Of a stretch of DNA of 64,000 nt, positions 14,768 to 23,729 are shown piece after piece (positions within the stretch are counted from its first letter, which is position 1; each line of letters begins with the position of its first letter). Below the pieces are notes generated by a model. The model did not search any database and had not been told where the DNA came from. It was given only the letters and a program-made list of their open reading frames with translations. The stretch is taken from contig NZ_JBMYXF010000001.1 of NCBI RefSeq assembly GCF_049608145.1, positions 1 to 64,000 of the forward strand, written 5' to 3'. The DNA comes from Halocynthiibacter sp049608145 (GTDB lineage: Bacteria; Pseudomonadota; Alphaproteobacteria; Rhodobacterales; Rhodobacteraceae). A program made the position numbers and the translations under genes.

Positions 14768-15552
14768 CAGCGGATCTGCGTCGTTGCGCCAAGCATCTGA
14801 TCGGCGGCGGTGATCACTTTGGCGTTTAACTCATACCCTCGTTGGGCCTCGATCAGTTCGGTGACTTCGCGCACAGCGTCCACTGAACTATCTTCCAGAT
14901 AGCCTTGCCGCAATGTGCCTAGGCCATCGATGCCCGGAGTGCCAACCGTTGCGGGGCCCGATGCTGGGGTCTCAAGGAATAAGTTGGACCCCACCGCTTC
15001 AAGCCCTTTGGCATTCGTGAAATTCGCAAGTGTAATCGCCCCGATTTGTTGGGCCTGCACCTGTCCTGTGAAATAGGCATAAACTTCACCTTCGGCATTG
15101 ATGGAAATACTGCGGGCATCGGTTGGAATTGTGATGTCAGGCACAACGGGATAGCCATCGGATGTTACAATCTGCCCTTCACCACTGCGTTTTAAACCGC
15201 CGTCCCGGGTATAGGCAGACGCCCCATTGGGCATCGTGACCTCAAGATAGCCATTGCCTTCGATTGCGATATCCAGATCTCCGCCCGTTGCCGAAAGGGA
15301 TCCTTGCGCCAGCTGCACTGAAACCGATGTGGGGCGTACACCCAGGCCCAGTTGCACGCCGGTTGGCACCACGGTGCCATCTGCTGCATTAATCGTGCCG
15401 GGGCGTGTCATCTGCTGGTAATGCAGGTCGGCGAATTCAGCACGGCGGGCGTTGTAACCCGTGGTGTTCATATTCGCGAGGTTCTGGGAAATTGTTTCCA
15501 CCCGCATTTGCTGGGCGCTCATTCCTGTGGCCGCAATTTTTAGTGCACGCAT
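14767..15552 (-). CDS. flgG: Flagellar distal rod protein FlgG
   Basis: 261 residues, the standard FlgG length. The N-terminus carries the rod motif around NLANMNTTGYNARRAEFADL, the centre has IAIEGNGYLEV and YTRDGGLKRSGEGQIVTSDGYPV, and the C-terminal signature EVTELIEAQRGYELNAKVI is complete. FlgG forms the distal rod through which the L and P rings are threaded. It sits between flgF and flgA in the usual order. Confidence 0.95.
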   Translation of the reverse strand: MRALKIAATGMSAQQMRVETISQNLANMNTTGYNARRAEFADLHYQQMTRPGTINAADGTVVPTGVQLGLGVRPTSVSVQLAQGSLSATGGDLDIAIEGNGYLEVTMPNGASAYTRDGGLKRSGEGQIVTSDGYPVVPDITIPTDARSISINAEGEVYAYFTGQVQAQQIGAITLANFTNAKGLEAVGSNLFLETPASGPATVGTPGIDGLGTLRQGYLEDSSVDAVREVTELIEAQRGYELNAKVITAADQMLGATTQIR

Positions 15553-15564
15553 GACCTTCCCTCC

Positions 15565-16284
15565 TTATGACGACCCAAGCGTGCGCATAACGCTGCGGAT
15601 CCGTTCATCTTCTTTTTCCATAAAGCCCTGGCCCATTTCATAAGCACGCTGCACTTCGATCATCCGGGTGATTTCAGCGACAGGGTCGACGTTTGAATTC
15701 TCAACAAAGCCCTGCAGAATTGCGCTGCCTTCAGTGGGTTCGACGCCGGCCACGGAAATGAAACGGACCCCGTCTTCGCGTTGCATCTGGTTTGGATCAG
15801 CGGGCAGATACAGACCGATCTGGGCAAGTGGATTTTCGCCAGCGGAAAGCGTTCCATCGGCGGCAAGGCTGATCCGGGCCGCGTCCGGCGGAACGAAAAT
15901 TGGGGATCCGCCGTTGTCCAAAAGGCGATGTCCTTCCGGGGTGACCAGTTCCCCTTCTGGGCTGGGGGTGAAACTGCCTGCCCGGGTCAGCCTGTCACCA
16001 GCTGGGGTTTCGATCAGAAAAAAACCAGGACCTTCGATGGCAAAATCAAAGGTGCCCCCGGTCTGCGTCAGGGCCCCCTGTATCATAGATGTATTCCGGG
16101 CAGTGGCTGTCGCCATGGAAAGACTGTCAGCTTCCCCTTCCAGTCGTTTAACATGTTCTGCGAAAATCAGACCTTCACGGCGGTATCCACTGGTGGACAT
16201 ATTGGCCAGATTGTTTGCAACGGTCTGCATTTCCCGCATCAGGCCGGATTGCCGTGTCAGTGTGGTGTAGCCTGCGTTGTCCAT
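15565..16284 (-). CDS. flgF: Flagellar proximal rod protein FlgF
   Basis: 239 residues. The rod motif NNLANMSTSGYRREGLIF is near the N-terminus, followed by FAIEGPGFFLIETPAGDRLT and ending in EITRMIEVQRAYEMGQGF, a complete FlgF/FlgG-type set. It is shorter than FlgG, starts one base from the fliQ stop, and precedes flgG by 12 bases. Position in the operon decides FlgF over other rod proteins. Confidence 0.92.
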   Translation of the reverse strand: MDNAGYTTLTRQSGLMREMQTVANNLANMSTSGYRREGLIFAEHVKRLEGEADSLSMATATARNTSMIQGALTQTGGTFDFAIEGPGFFLIETPAGDRLTRAGSFTPSPEGELVTPEGHRLLDNGGSPIFVPPDAARISLAADGTLSAGENPLAQIGLYLPADPNQMQREDGVRFISVAGVEPTEGSAILQGFVENSNVDPVAEITRMIEVQRAYEMGQGFMEKEDERIRSVMRTLGSS

Positions 16285-16285
16285 C

Positions 16286-16552
16286 TTACCCTCCTGCGAT
16301 CAATGGGATGATCTGGTTTTGGAAAAAACTGGTCAGGGTCCGGGACATGAAATTCATGGAGAACCAGAAGACCAGTACAATGGCCAGAAGCTTTGGGACA
16401 AATGTCAGTGTCATTTCCTGAACCGATGTCAGGGCCTGAAAAAGGCCAACTATGACGCCGGTTAACAGCGCGATTGTCAGAATTGGTGTTGACGCAATCA
16501 CTGCGACCCAAAGGCCCTGACGCAAAACATCGAAGAACATGGATTCAGTCAT
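16286..16552 (-). CDS. fliQ: Flagellar export protein FliQ
   Basis: 88 residues with two long hydrophobic helices, typical of FliQ, a core component of the flagellar type III export gate. The polar loop ALTSVQEMTLTFVPK between the helices is strongly conserved in the family. It lies between fliE and flgF with gaps of nine and one bases, a placement seen in Rhodobacterales flagellar operons. FliP and FliR are not in the window. Confidence 0.93.
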   Translation of the reverse strand: MTESMFFDVLRQGLWVAVIASTPILTIALLTGVIVGLFQALTSVQEMTLTFVPKLLAIVLVFWFSMNFMSRTLTSFFQNQIIPLIAGG

Positions 16553-16561
16553 ATCAGGCCC

Positions 16562-16852
16562 TTACACCGGCATCCGTAGAATTTCTTGGTAGGCTTCCAC
16601 AACTTTGTCACGGACAGTCACCGCTGTTTCCACGGCCAGTTCAGTCTGGGCCAATGCCTGGACAAGGGCGTGGGAATCTGCGCCACCAGTCATGGCGGCT
16701 TTTGCTGTTTCTTCTCCTTGTTGAAGGGTGCGGGCGAAATCACCAGCAGCTTTTTCAAACCCGGATGCGGCGCCATCCGCCCCCGTTTTAGGGGCAGTGG
16801 CTGGACGCGTCGCAGTATATTGCTGGGCCGCGATAGTAGATCGGATATCCAT
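16562..16852 (-). CDS. fliE: Flagellar hook-basal body complex protein FliE
   Basis: 96 residues, matching FliE, which joins the MS ring to the proximal rod. The C-terminal half (LVQALAQTELAVETAVTVRDKVVEAYQEILRMPV) has the family's conserved pattern ending in EIxxMPV. The N-terminal part is Ala/Gly/Thr rich and variable. It lies 11 bases after flgC and nine before fliQ. Confidence 0.92.
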   Translation of the reverse strand: MDIRSTIAAQQYTATRPATAPKTGADGAASGFEKAAGDFARTLQQGEETAKAAMTGGADSHALVQALAQTELAVETAVTVRDKVVEAYQEILRMPV

Positions 16853-16863
16853 TCTGGTCTCCT

Positions 16864-17256
16864 TTAACGGCGCAGAAGCTGAAGCAGGCTGGACGACATT
16901 TGCCGTGCCTGATCAAACATTTTGAGGTTCGCCTCATAGCTGCGCTGTGCTTCGCGCGCATCTGCGATTTCGACCACCAGATCGACATTCGATCCATCGT
17001 AATGGCCTGTTTCATCAGCAAGCGGATGCGAAGGGTCAAAGACCTGCACCAGCGCGCTGCGGTCCAGTTGCACCGGACCTGTTTGCACCTGTCCGGTGCC
17101 TGTTCCCCGGGCAATCACTTCTTCGAAGCTTACCGTTTTCCGGTGAAATCCCGGGGTATCTGCGTTTGCGATGTTTTCGGATACGTGCCGCAGACGCATA
17201 GATTGCGCCTTCATACCGCTGGCGGAAAGGGCAAGAGTATTGCTGAAATCACTCAT
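16864..17256 (-). CDS. flgC: Flagellar proximal rod protein FlgC
   Basis: 130 residues, normal for FlgC. The rod motif is HVSENIANADTPGFHRKTVSF, and the C-terminal part has DLVVEIADAREAQRSYEANLKMF, both diagnostic. The middle has HPLADETGHYDGSNVD, the usual turn before the C-terminal helix. It follows flgB by 12 bases in the minus-strand operon. Confidence 0.94.
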   Translation of the reverse strand: MSDFSNTLALSASGMKAQSMRLRHVSENIANADTPGFHRKTVSFEEVIARGTGTGQVQTGPVQLDRSALVQVFDPSHPLADETGHYDGSNVDLVVEIADAREAQRSYEANLKMFDQARQMSSSLLQLLRR

Positions 17257-17268
17257 CCTGAATTGTTC

Positions 17269-17655
17269 CTATCGGCCAATGGTTGTGCGTAGAATATTGA
17301 GAGAGCTGCTATAAACGGTCAGCGCCATGTCGTGTTGCCGTTTGACATCGGTGGCGTTCAGCATCTCCTGTTCCAGAGAAACCGTATTGCCGTTGGGGCT
17401 TTCTGTTCCCGGGGTCGCACTTATACGGGTCTGGGCGGAAAAGCTGTCTTCGCCTGGCAGAAAATGTCTGCTGCGTGTCGCGCGAAGCCCCTGTGATGTT
17501 TGGGTCTGATATGTCTCGGCAAAAGATGCAACATCCCGGGCCCGATAGCCCGGAGTATCAGCATTCGCCACATTCTGAGCAACCGCTGTCTGTCGGGTTG
17601 CTGCGTGTTGTGCCATGGCCTGGGCCATGTTGAAGATTTCTATCTTATTAAGCAT
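17269..17655 (-). CDS. flgB: Flagellar proximal rod protein FlgB
   Basis: 128 residues from the ATG at 17655, chosen because GGGAGAAG lies five bases upstream; a longer in-frame start at 17682 has none. The N-terminal rod motif is VAQNVANADTPGYRARD, and the C-terminal helix SLEQEMLNATDVKRQHDMALTVYSS is typical. It is the first gene of the minus-strand flagellar operon and is divergent from fliI, about 90 bases apart. Confidence 0.93.
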   Translation of the reverse strand: MLNKIEIFNMAQAMAQHAATRQTAVAQNVANADTPGYRARDVASFAETYQTQTSQGLRATRSRHFLPGEDSFSAQTRISATPGTESPNGNTVSLEQEMLNATDVKRQHDMALTVYSSSLNILRTTIGR

Positions 17656-17746
17656 CGGGGCTTCTCCCACGTGCGGTTTCAACTAAGCCTTAACCCTGAT
17701 TCCTTTAGAAATAGTTTCAGAGAGAACAACGTCAGAAAGACGAGAT

Positions 17747-19099
17747 ATGACAAATGGGCTGAAATCACCGTGCAGAGATAGTCTTGAAATGCAGGGGCTT
17801 GTTGCCGAAATCGCCGTCCTTCAGGCAGTGCAACCTATTGGTAGAATTGACGAAATTTTAGGTAACACATTGATTGTGTCAGGCTTGTCTTCTGTTGCGG
17901 GACTGGGGGATCAGGTTCAGATCCGAAACCGCAAGGGTGCCAGGGTATCAGGCGAAATTCTTCAGATGAACAGCCGCCTGATCACGGTTATGCCGGATGA
18001 AATTCTTGAAGGTGCCGCCATCGGCGACGAAGTTGTTTTGCTTGGCCCGACAATTATTGCACCGGATAATGGCTGGATTGGTCACGTGATTGATCCTTCC
18101 GGTCGGGCGATCGATGGATCCTTTTTGATGCGCGGTGTGAAAGAACGCTCCCTGCGCGAAACTCCACCAAAGGCAACAGAACGACGTGGGTTTGGGGGGC
18201 GCTTGGAAACCGGGATGGCGGCGTTTAACACAATGCTGCCGATCGTGCGGGGGCAAAGGGTCGGCCTGTTTTCTGGTTCCGGCGTCGGAAAGTCGACACT
18301 GCTGGCACGATTGGCATGCGGCATGCAGGCGGATATTGTTGTCATCGCACTGATTGGCGAACGTGGGCGAGAGGTGCGCGAATTTGTTGATAATGTGCTG
18401 GGGCCGGAAGGCATGGCAAAGTCAGTGGTTGTCGCGGCAACTTCGGATCAGTCCCCTCTGGTTCGCAGGCGGTGCGCCCTGACGGCAATGTCTGTTGCGG
18501 AACATTTCCGGGATCAGGGATTACATGTACTATTGTTGGCTGATTCAGTCACACGTTTTGCCGAAGCGCATCGCGAAGTGGCGCTTGCGTCAGGCGAACA
18601 GGCCTCTTTGCGAGGCTTCCCGCCCTCTACCTCTCATACAATCATGGCACTTTGTGAACGTGCCGGGCCAGGTGCGGGAAGCGCTGGAGATATCACAGCA
18701 ATTTTTTCCGTTCTGGTGGCAGGGTCTGATATGGATGAACCCATCGCAGATATCCTGCGTGGTGTCCTAGATGGCCATGTTGTTCTGGATCGCCAGATTG
18801 CAGAACGGGGGCGTTTCCCAGCAATCGATTTTTTGCGTTCGGTTTCCCGTAGTCTGCCCGAAGCCGCAAGTGCAGAGGAAAATACTCTGATCACAGCTGC
18901 GCGTCATCTTTTGGGGACCTATGACCGTTCTGAAATGATGATTCAGGCAGGTTTATATGCCGCTGGTTCAGACCCGGCGGTGGATGAAGCCATCCGGGTC
19001 TATCCGTTGTTGGAAGGGTTCCTATCCGAAGATGAAGCAGGGAATTGCAGCGACAGTTTTACGCGACTGCGTGCTGCGGTTTCACCGGAAAACGTGTGA
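17747..19099 (+). CDS. fliI: Flagellum-specific ATPase FliI
   Basis: 450 residues. Walker A is SGSGVGKSTLLARLA (about residue 175-190), followed by ALIGERGREVREFVDNVLG, the DELSEED-like region and Walker B in LHVLLLADSVTRFAEAHREVALA, and GFPPSTSHTIMALCERAG, all hallmarks of FliI rather than the F1 beta subunit. It delivers export substrates to the flagellar type III gate. It is divergent from the flgB operon and its stop lies eight bases from the convergent pncB stop. Confidence 0.95.
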   Translation: MTNGLKSPCRDSLEMQGLVAEIAVLQAVQPIGRIDEILGNTLIVSGLSSVAGLGDQVQIRNRKGARVSGEILQMNSRLITVMPDEILEGAAIGDEVVLLGPTIIAPDNGWIGHVIDPSGRAIDGSFLMRGVKERSLRETPPKATERRGFGGRLETGMAAFNTMLPIVRGQRVGLFSGSGVGKSTLLARLACGMQADIVVIALIGERGREVREFVDNVLGPEGMAKSVVVAATSDQSPLVRRRCALTAMSVAEHFRDQGLHVLLLADSVTRFAEAHREVALASGEQASLRGFPPSTSHTIMALCERAGPGAGSAGDITAIFSVLVAGSDMDEPIADILRGVLDGHVVLDRQIAERGRFPAIDFLRSVSRSLPEAASAEENTLITAARHLLGTYDRSEMMIQAGLYAAGSDPAVDEAIRVYPLLEGFLSEDEAGNCSDSFTRLRAAVSPENV

Positions 19100-19107
19100 A
19101 AAGCGTT

Positions 19108-20400
19108 TTACACAAATACATCTTGGGCAGTTTGATCGCCGACCTGAAAAACACGTTTGTATCGCGCAATTTCCTCTTCGGGTCCCATTGCTTTGTTGGG
19201 GTTGTCTGACAGTTTCACAGTTGGACGGCCATTGGCTTTGACAGCCTTACACACCATCGAAAACGGTGCCAGGGCATCTCCGGGAACAAGCCCGCGGAAA
19301 TCGTTGGTCAGCAAGGTGCCCCAACCAAATGATACCCGGACACGTCCTTGGAATTGGGTATTCAGTTCACGTATCTTTTCAACATCCAGACCATCGGAAA
19401 AGATAACCAGTTTCTTGCGTGGATCTTCGCCGCGGGATTTCCACCACCGAATGGCATTTTCCGCACCCGTCGCCGGATCACCAGAATCGATGCGAATGCC
19501 TGTCCATTCATTCAGCCATTCAGGGGCACGATCCAAGAAGCCCTGAGTTCCATATGTGTCAGGTAAAATGACCCGCAACATACCATCATGTTCGTCGCGC
19601 CAATCCGCAAGAACCTGATATGGAGCCTGCGCCAGGGCTTCGTCACTTTCGGCAAGGGCAGAATATACCATTGGCAATTCATGTGCGTTGGTACCAATCG
19701 CTTCGATGTCATGTTGCATTGCGATACGGCAATTCGAGGTGCCGACAAATTTATCACCGAGACCTTCCATCATGGCCTGAACACACCAGTCTTGCCACAA
19801 ATAGGAGTGACGTCGACGCGTCCCGAAATCAGCGATGCGCAGGTTTTCAACACTGCGCAGGGCTTCAACTTTTTCCCAAAGTTTGGTCATCGCGCGGGCA
19901 TATAGCACCTGCAGTTCAAATTTTGCCATCGTATTCAGAACCGCGCGGCCGCGGAGTTCCATCAATACCGCAAGGGCGGGGATTTCCCACAACATGACTT
20001 CAGGCCAAGATCCTTCGAACGTCAATTCATACTGACCATCACGTTTTTCCAAGTGATAATCCGGAAGACGCATCTGTTCGAACCATTCCATGAAATCGGG
20101 GCGAAACATCTGGCGTTTGCCATAAAATGTATTGCCTCGCAGCCATGTACTTTCTCCGCGTGACAGCGACAATGACCGTACATGGTCCAGTTGTTCCCGC
20201 AATTCACCTTCATCGATCAGTTCCGCCAGGCGCACTGATTTTGAACGGTTGATCAGGCTGAATGTTACCGTGGTATCGGGTTTGTTGCGAAACACTGACT
20301 GGCACATCAGAAGCTTGTAGAAGTCTGTATCAATCAGAGACCTTACAATCGGATCGATCTTCCATTTGTGATTATAAACGCGCGTGGCGATATCTACCAT
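19108..20400 (-). CDS. pncB: Nicotinate phosphoribosyltransferase
   Basis: 430 residues, the PncB length. Family motifs seen: LIDTDFYKLLMCQSVF near the N-terminus, IADFGTRRRHSYLWQDW in the middle, GTSNCRIAMQHDIEAIGTNAHE, and the phosphoribosyl-binding region IRIDSGDPATGAEN plus KLVIFSDGLDVEKI. It makes nicotinate mononucleotide from nicotinate, PRPP and ATP in the Preiss-Handler route to NAD. pncA, which supplies nicotinate from nicotinamide, lies on the same strand upstream across a histidine kinase gene. Confidence 0.94.
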   Translation of the reverse strand: MVDIATRVYNHKWKIDPIVRSLIDTDFYKLLMCQSVFRNKPDTTVTFSLINRSKSVRLAELIDEGELREQLDHVRSLSLSRGESTWLRGNTFYGKRQMFRPDFMEWFEQMRLPDYHLEKRDGQYELTFEGSWPEVMLWEIPALAVLMELRGRAVLNTMAKFELQVLYARAMTKLWEKVEALRSVENLRIADFGTRRRHSYLWQDWCVQAMMEGLGDKFVGTSNCRIAMQHDIEAIGTNAHELPMVYSALAESDEALAQAPYQVLADWRDEHDGMLRVILPDTYGTQGFLDRAPEWLNEWTGIRIDSGDPATGAENAIRWWKSRGEDPRKKLVIFSDGLDVEKIRELNTQFQGRVRVSFGWGTLLTNDFRGLVPGDALAPFSMVCKAVKANGRPTVKLSDNPNKAMGPEEEIARYKRVFQVGDQTAQDVFV

Positions 20401-20450
20401 GTTCTCTTCCTCGGAACCGCCCGATACTGCCAGGCCATGGCGCAGGCTAC

Positions 20451-22700
20451 TCAGGACGTCAGGGAATTTCCAGATCTGTCAGAGAATATTTTTGATAGGG
20501 TGCCAACAAGGACATCTTTTTTTACTGGCTTGGTCAGAAACCCATTCATGCCCGCAGTTTCACATTCCTGTCGGTGGCTTGCAAATGCATTGGCAGTCAG
20601 TGCGAAAATGGGGGTTATCTCTTGCTGCCTTTCCACTTCCAGTCGTCTGATTTCTCGGGTGGCCTCAAGGCCGTCTTTCCCGGGCATGGATACATCCATT
20701 AAAATTAGGTCGGGCTTTTTCTTTCTGAAAGTGTCAACCACCTCGAAGCCATCGGTTGCGAAATTCAGATCAACGCCCGTTTCTTTTAACAATCGGCTGA
20801 GTATGAACCGGTTCGTTTTGTTGTCGTCCGCCACCAACACCATTTTGCCATTTAATACTGGCATTGATTGTCCGGTGGATTGTTCGAATGTTTGACTGTT
20901 CCCGGCTGTTTTGACAGGAAGTTCCGCAGTGAATTCCGATCCTTTGCCCAGTTCAGAAGTTACATTGATATCCCCCCCCATCGCGCGGGCCAGCCGCCGG
21001 GAAATGCTAAGACCAAGGCCCGTGCCGCCAAAGCGCCGCGAAACACTGGAATCAGCCTGGGTGAATTCTTCGAAGATGCTGCCAAGTTTATCCGAAGCAA
21101 TACCGATGCCCGTGTCCGAAATTCGTGCGACAATATTGGTTCCGTCAGTGCTGGAATGCGAAGCCAGTTCGCAGGTCACACGACCTTTGGATGTGAATTT
21201 GATAGCATTGCCAATTAGGTTCATCAGGATCTGACGAAAGCGTGCAGGATCACCCCGTACCAGGTCCGGGATCAAATCTGTACATTCAAATTGCAGGTCA
21301 ACATTCTTTCCCATCGCTATTGGCCGCAGCAGTTCGACAACCTTCAATGCAATATTGCCGGGGCTAAATTCGATATTTTCCAGTTCAACCCGACCCGAAT
21401 CAAGTTTTGTCAGGTCTAGGGTGCTGTTGATAATAGAAAGAAGCGAGGCCGCGGATTCAGATATCGTTTCGGTCAGATGCCGCTGGTCGCCATCAAGATC
21501 TGTTTCCAGAAGTAGGTCGGATACACCAATTATTCCATTCATAGGCGTCCGGATTTCGTGGCTCATTGTGGCAAGGAAATTGGTCTTGGCCCGGGCCGTT
21601 TCTTCGGCGGTTCTGCGCGCGTCAGCCAGATCTTGTTCCCGTTGTTTGATCGCGTTGATATCGCGTTCGATGGACACGAAATTTATCAGAATGCCCATAT
21701 CATCAAAAACCGGGGAAATGCTGATTTCATACCATTTGGTGTTTCCGAATTTATCATAGTTCAGAATTTCGGTGCGGATGCCTTCGTTGTCCTTGCGTGC
21801 CTGGATCAGTTTTTTCACAACCACAGGGTCGGTTTTCGGCCCGTTCAACAGCTTTATATGACGACCAATCACATCATCCGAAACGTATCCCGTTGAGGTT
21901 TGAAAGGCGTCGTTGACCCAGGAAATATGCCCATCAGGTTCGGTGATTACAACAATATCACTGGCATTTCGGGCCACGAGTGCAAGTTGTCGTGTCAGGT
22001 TTTCACTTTCAATCAGGCGATTGCTTGCCTGTTCCGCTTCAAGCTTTTCCCGTAAAAGATGACGTTTAGCAGTCTGTGCTTTTTTGAAACCTTGATATCG
22101 ACTGACCATAAGCATCACAGCCATAGCACTGAACAATGCGATGGCAATCAGATCGAAAGCCAGATCGCCTGCCAGACTGGGGGCTGACAGGATGTCATTT
22201 AGGATCAGCAGGCCCAATACTAGGCAATAAACCGTAAGACGCAGGCGACTGCCCCAGGGGAAAAATGGCATGGTTATACTGGCATGGATGATCAACGTGG
22301 TAATGCAGACAAAGGCGAAAAAACGAGTGTCACCAGTATCCGTCGCACACCAGACCATAAAAACACCCACAGATGCGCAGATCGCATGAACCACAGCTGT
22401 AAATCGCTGAACATCCCGTCGCATGCCGGAACATCGATACTTTCCGATTGATATCTTTCGGTCCGACAATAGGCTGCTGATATGAATACAGTCCCCAAAC
22501 AGAACGATTGCAAAAGATGTGAATGCCAGTGATGCCGATGTAACCAAACCCAGCAAGGATGCTGCGAAAAGATACAGGGCAAGGCGCATTGGGAAGGCCG
22601 CGACGTACCCACGTGCATAGCGCAGAAACAACCCGTCAGAGGTGTTTCGTTCGTCGAAGCGGATCAGAGCTTCTTCTGCAGATTCGTTGTTTTCACTCAT
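20451..22700 (-). CDS. Hybrid sensor histidine kinase with membrane domain, PAS, kinase core and receiver
   Basis: 749 residues. About five hydrophobic helices lie between residues 37 and 200, followed by a short coiled coil and a PAS domain (240-355, with VVITEPDGHISWVNDAF). The phosphorylated His381 is in SHEIRTPMNG; the ATPase has the N box MNLIGNAIKFT, DTGIGIASDKL and GGTGLGLSISRRLA (to about 575). The receiver (620-740) has Asp-Asp at LVADDNKT and phospho-acceptor Asp669 in LILMDVSMPG. No phosphotransfer domain is present, so a separate HPt or regulator must take the phosphate. It lies between pncB and pncA on the same strand, but no partner regulator is adjacent. The signal is unknown. 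Confidence 0.92.
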   Translation of the reverse strand: MSENNESAEEALIRFDERNTSDGLFLRYARGYVAAFPMRLALYLFAASLLGLVTSASLAFTSFAIVLFGDCIHISSLLSDRKISIGKYRCSGMRRDVQRFTAVVHAICASVGVFMVWCATDTGDTRFFAFVCITTLIIHASITMPFFPWGSRLRLTVYCLVLGLLILNDILSAPSLAGDLAFDLIAIALFSAMAVMLMVSRYQGFKKAQTAKRHLLREKLEAEQASNRLIESENLTRQLALVARNASDIVVITEPDGHISWVNDAFQTSTGYVSDDVIGRHIKLLNGPKTDPVVVKKLIQARKDNEGIRTEILNYDKFGNTKWYEISISPVFDDMGILINFVSIERDINAIKQREQDLADARRTAEETARAKTNFLATMSHEIRTPMNGIIGVSDLLLETDLDGDQRHLTETISESAASLLSIINSTLDLTKLDSGRVELENIEFSPGNIALKVVELLRPIAMGKNVDLQFECTDLIPDLVRGDPARFRQILMNLIGNAIKFTSKGRVTCELASHSSTDGTNIVARISDTGIGIASDKLGSIFEEFTQADSSVSRRFGGTGLGLSISRRLARAMGGDINVTSELGKGSEFTAELPVKTAGNSQTFEQSTGQSMPVLNGKMVLVADDNKTNRFILSRLLKETGVDLNFATDGFEVVDTFRKKKPDLILMDVSMPGKDGLEATREIRRLEVERQQEITPIFALTANAFASHRQECETAGMNGFLTKPVKKDVLVGTLSKIFSDRSGNSLTS

Positions 22701-22776
22701 GAAACCCGGCCAGACTGGAAATGCGCATGCACCGCCAACCTGACAGAATCGTATTAAAAAAGAGTGTTAGCCGAAT

Positions 22777-23382
22777 TTATGTTAGGTTTACGCCCCTGGC
22801 CTGCATGTCCGCCAAAGCTTTGGCCAGAGATCCATCCATATCGATGCCACGACAGGCGCTGGTCTGAACTGTGGTCGTAAATCCCAGCTTTTCTGCATCC
22901 ATCGCAGAATAGTATACACAAAAATCAGTGGCGAGGCCGACGAGGGTAACCTGAGTGATCCCTTTGGCGCGCAGATAACCTTCCAGGCCGGTCGTCGTCG
23001 TTTTATCATTCTCAAAAAATGCGGAATAGCTGTCGATTGCAGGATTCAGTCCTTTTCGGATGATCATATCTGCGGGATCGATGCGCAGATCAGGGTGAAA
23101 TTCCGCGCCGGTACTGCCCTGAATGCAATGATCCGGCCAAAGCACCTGCGGCCCATAAGGCATGTCGATCATATCGAAGGGTGTTTTGTCGTCGTGGGAT
23201 GACGCAAAGGAAGAATGCCCCATTGGGTGCCAGTCCTGGGTCAGAACAATCGTGGAAAATTCATTCATCATGCCGTTGATCTCTGCAACAATCTGATCCC
23301 CTTCAGAAACGGCAAGCGCGCCCCCGGGACAGAAATCGTTCTGAACGTCGATAACAATCAATGCTTCGTGTGATGCGCGCAT
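22777..23382 (-). CDS. pncA: Nicotinamidase
   Basis: 201 residues from the ATG at 23382, which has a strong GGGAGG site; the longer in-frame start at 23469 is rejected. The cysteine hydrolase set is complete: Asp in VIDVQNDFCPGGAL, the metal and substrate region LWPDHCIQGSTGAEFH, and the nucleophile Cys in LVGLATDFCVYYSAMDA. It converts nicotinamide to nicotinate for PncB. It is 76 bases upstream of the histidine kinase gene on the same strand. Confidence 0.93.
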   Translation of the reverse strand: MRASHEALIVIDVQNDFCPGGALAVSEGDQIVAEINGMMNEFSTIVLTQDWHPMGHSSFASSHDDKTPFDMIDMPYGPQVLWPDHCIQGSTGAEFHPDLRIDPADMIIRKGLNPAIDSYSAFFENDKTTTTGLEGYLRAKGITQVTLVGLATDFCVYYSAMDAEKLGFTTTVQTSACRGIDMDGSLAKALADMQARGVNLT

Positions 23383-23451
23383 GTGGGCCTCCCTAGATGT
23401 GAAATTGGTAGGGGGTGAAAGAGGGCTGGTCAATATGTGAGAATCGTTATA

Positions 23452-23461
23452 TTGGTACCAA
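23452..23461. promoter_or_regulatory. Palindromic operator-like site before the ribbon-helix-helix gene
   Basis: TTGGTACCAA is a perfect 10-base palindrome, within a wider imperfect repeat ATTGGTA-N6-TATCAAT (one mismatch). It lies 24 bases before the start of a small gene that looks like a ribbon-helix-helix DNA-binding protein and 70 bases from divergent pncA. Autoregulation is plausible; no database motif was matched. Confidence 0.35.
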
Positions 23462-23485
23462 GGTATCAATCGAAAGAATGGCTAA

Positions 23486-23728
23486 ATGAAAACAGTGACA
23501 CGCACGCAAACCGGTTTTCGGATTGAAACGCGGCTTTTGAAAGTTCTGAAGGGGCTGGCAGAGCATTTGGATATGTCTACGGCTGAGCTGATCGAAGGCA
23601 TGGCTTTGCATTGTTTTGAAGGGAAAACACCGTTTTCAGATGAAACCCTAGGGAAAATTGAAGCCTTGAAAGGGGTCTATGATCTTGACCTGACAGCGCA
23701 AGACAGCCACCGGCTGAGGGAAAAATGA
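23486..23728 (+). CDS. Small ribbon-helix-helix-like protein
   Basis: 80 residues. The first 45 fit a ribbon-helix-helix fold: a short polar strand (TGFRIETRLL), a first helix (KVLKGLAEHL), a turn at DMS, and a second helix (TAELIEGMALHCF), like CopG/Arc-type regulators. The C-terminal 35 residues are acidic and helical. It is followed one base later by another small gene, so the pair forms an operon. A palindrome lies just upstream. DNA binding is inferred from pattern only, and no toxin partner of known kind is seen. Confidence 0.65.
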   Translation: MKTVTRTQTGFRIETRLLKVLKGLAEHLDMSTAELIEGMALHCFEGKTPFSDETLGKIEALKGVYDLDLTAQDSHRLREK

Positions 23729-23729
23729 A

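Noticed and set aside
17683..17746. CtrA-type site between flgB and fliI
   Set aside because: Only a single TTAACC half was found; the second half at the right spacing is missing.
19094..19113. GTGTGAAAA / TTTTACAC repeat between fliI and pncB as a two-way terminator
   Set aside because: One unpaired base, weak A/T stem and it includes both stop codons; evidence too thin.
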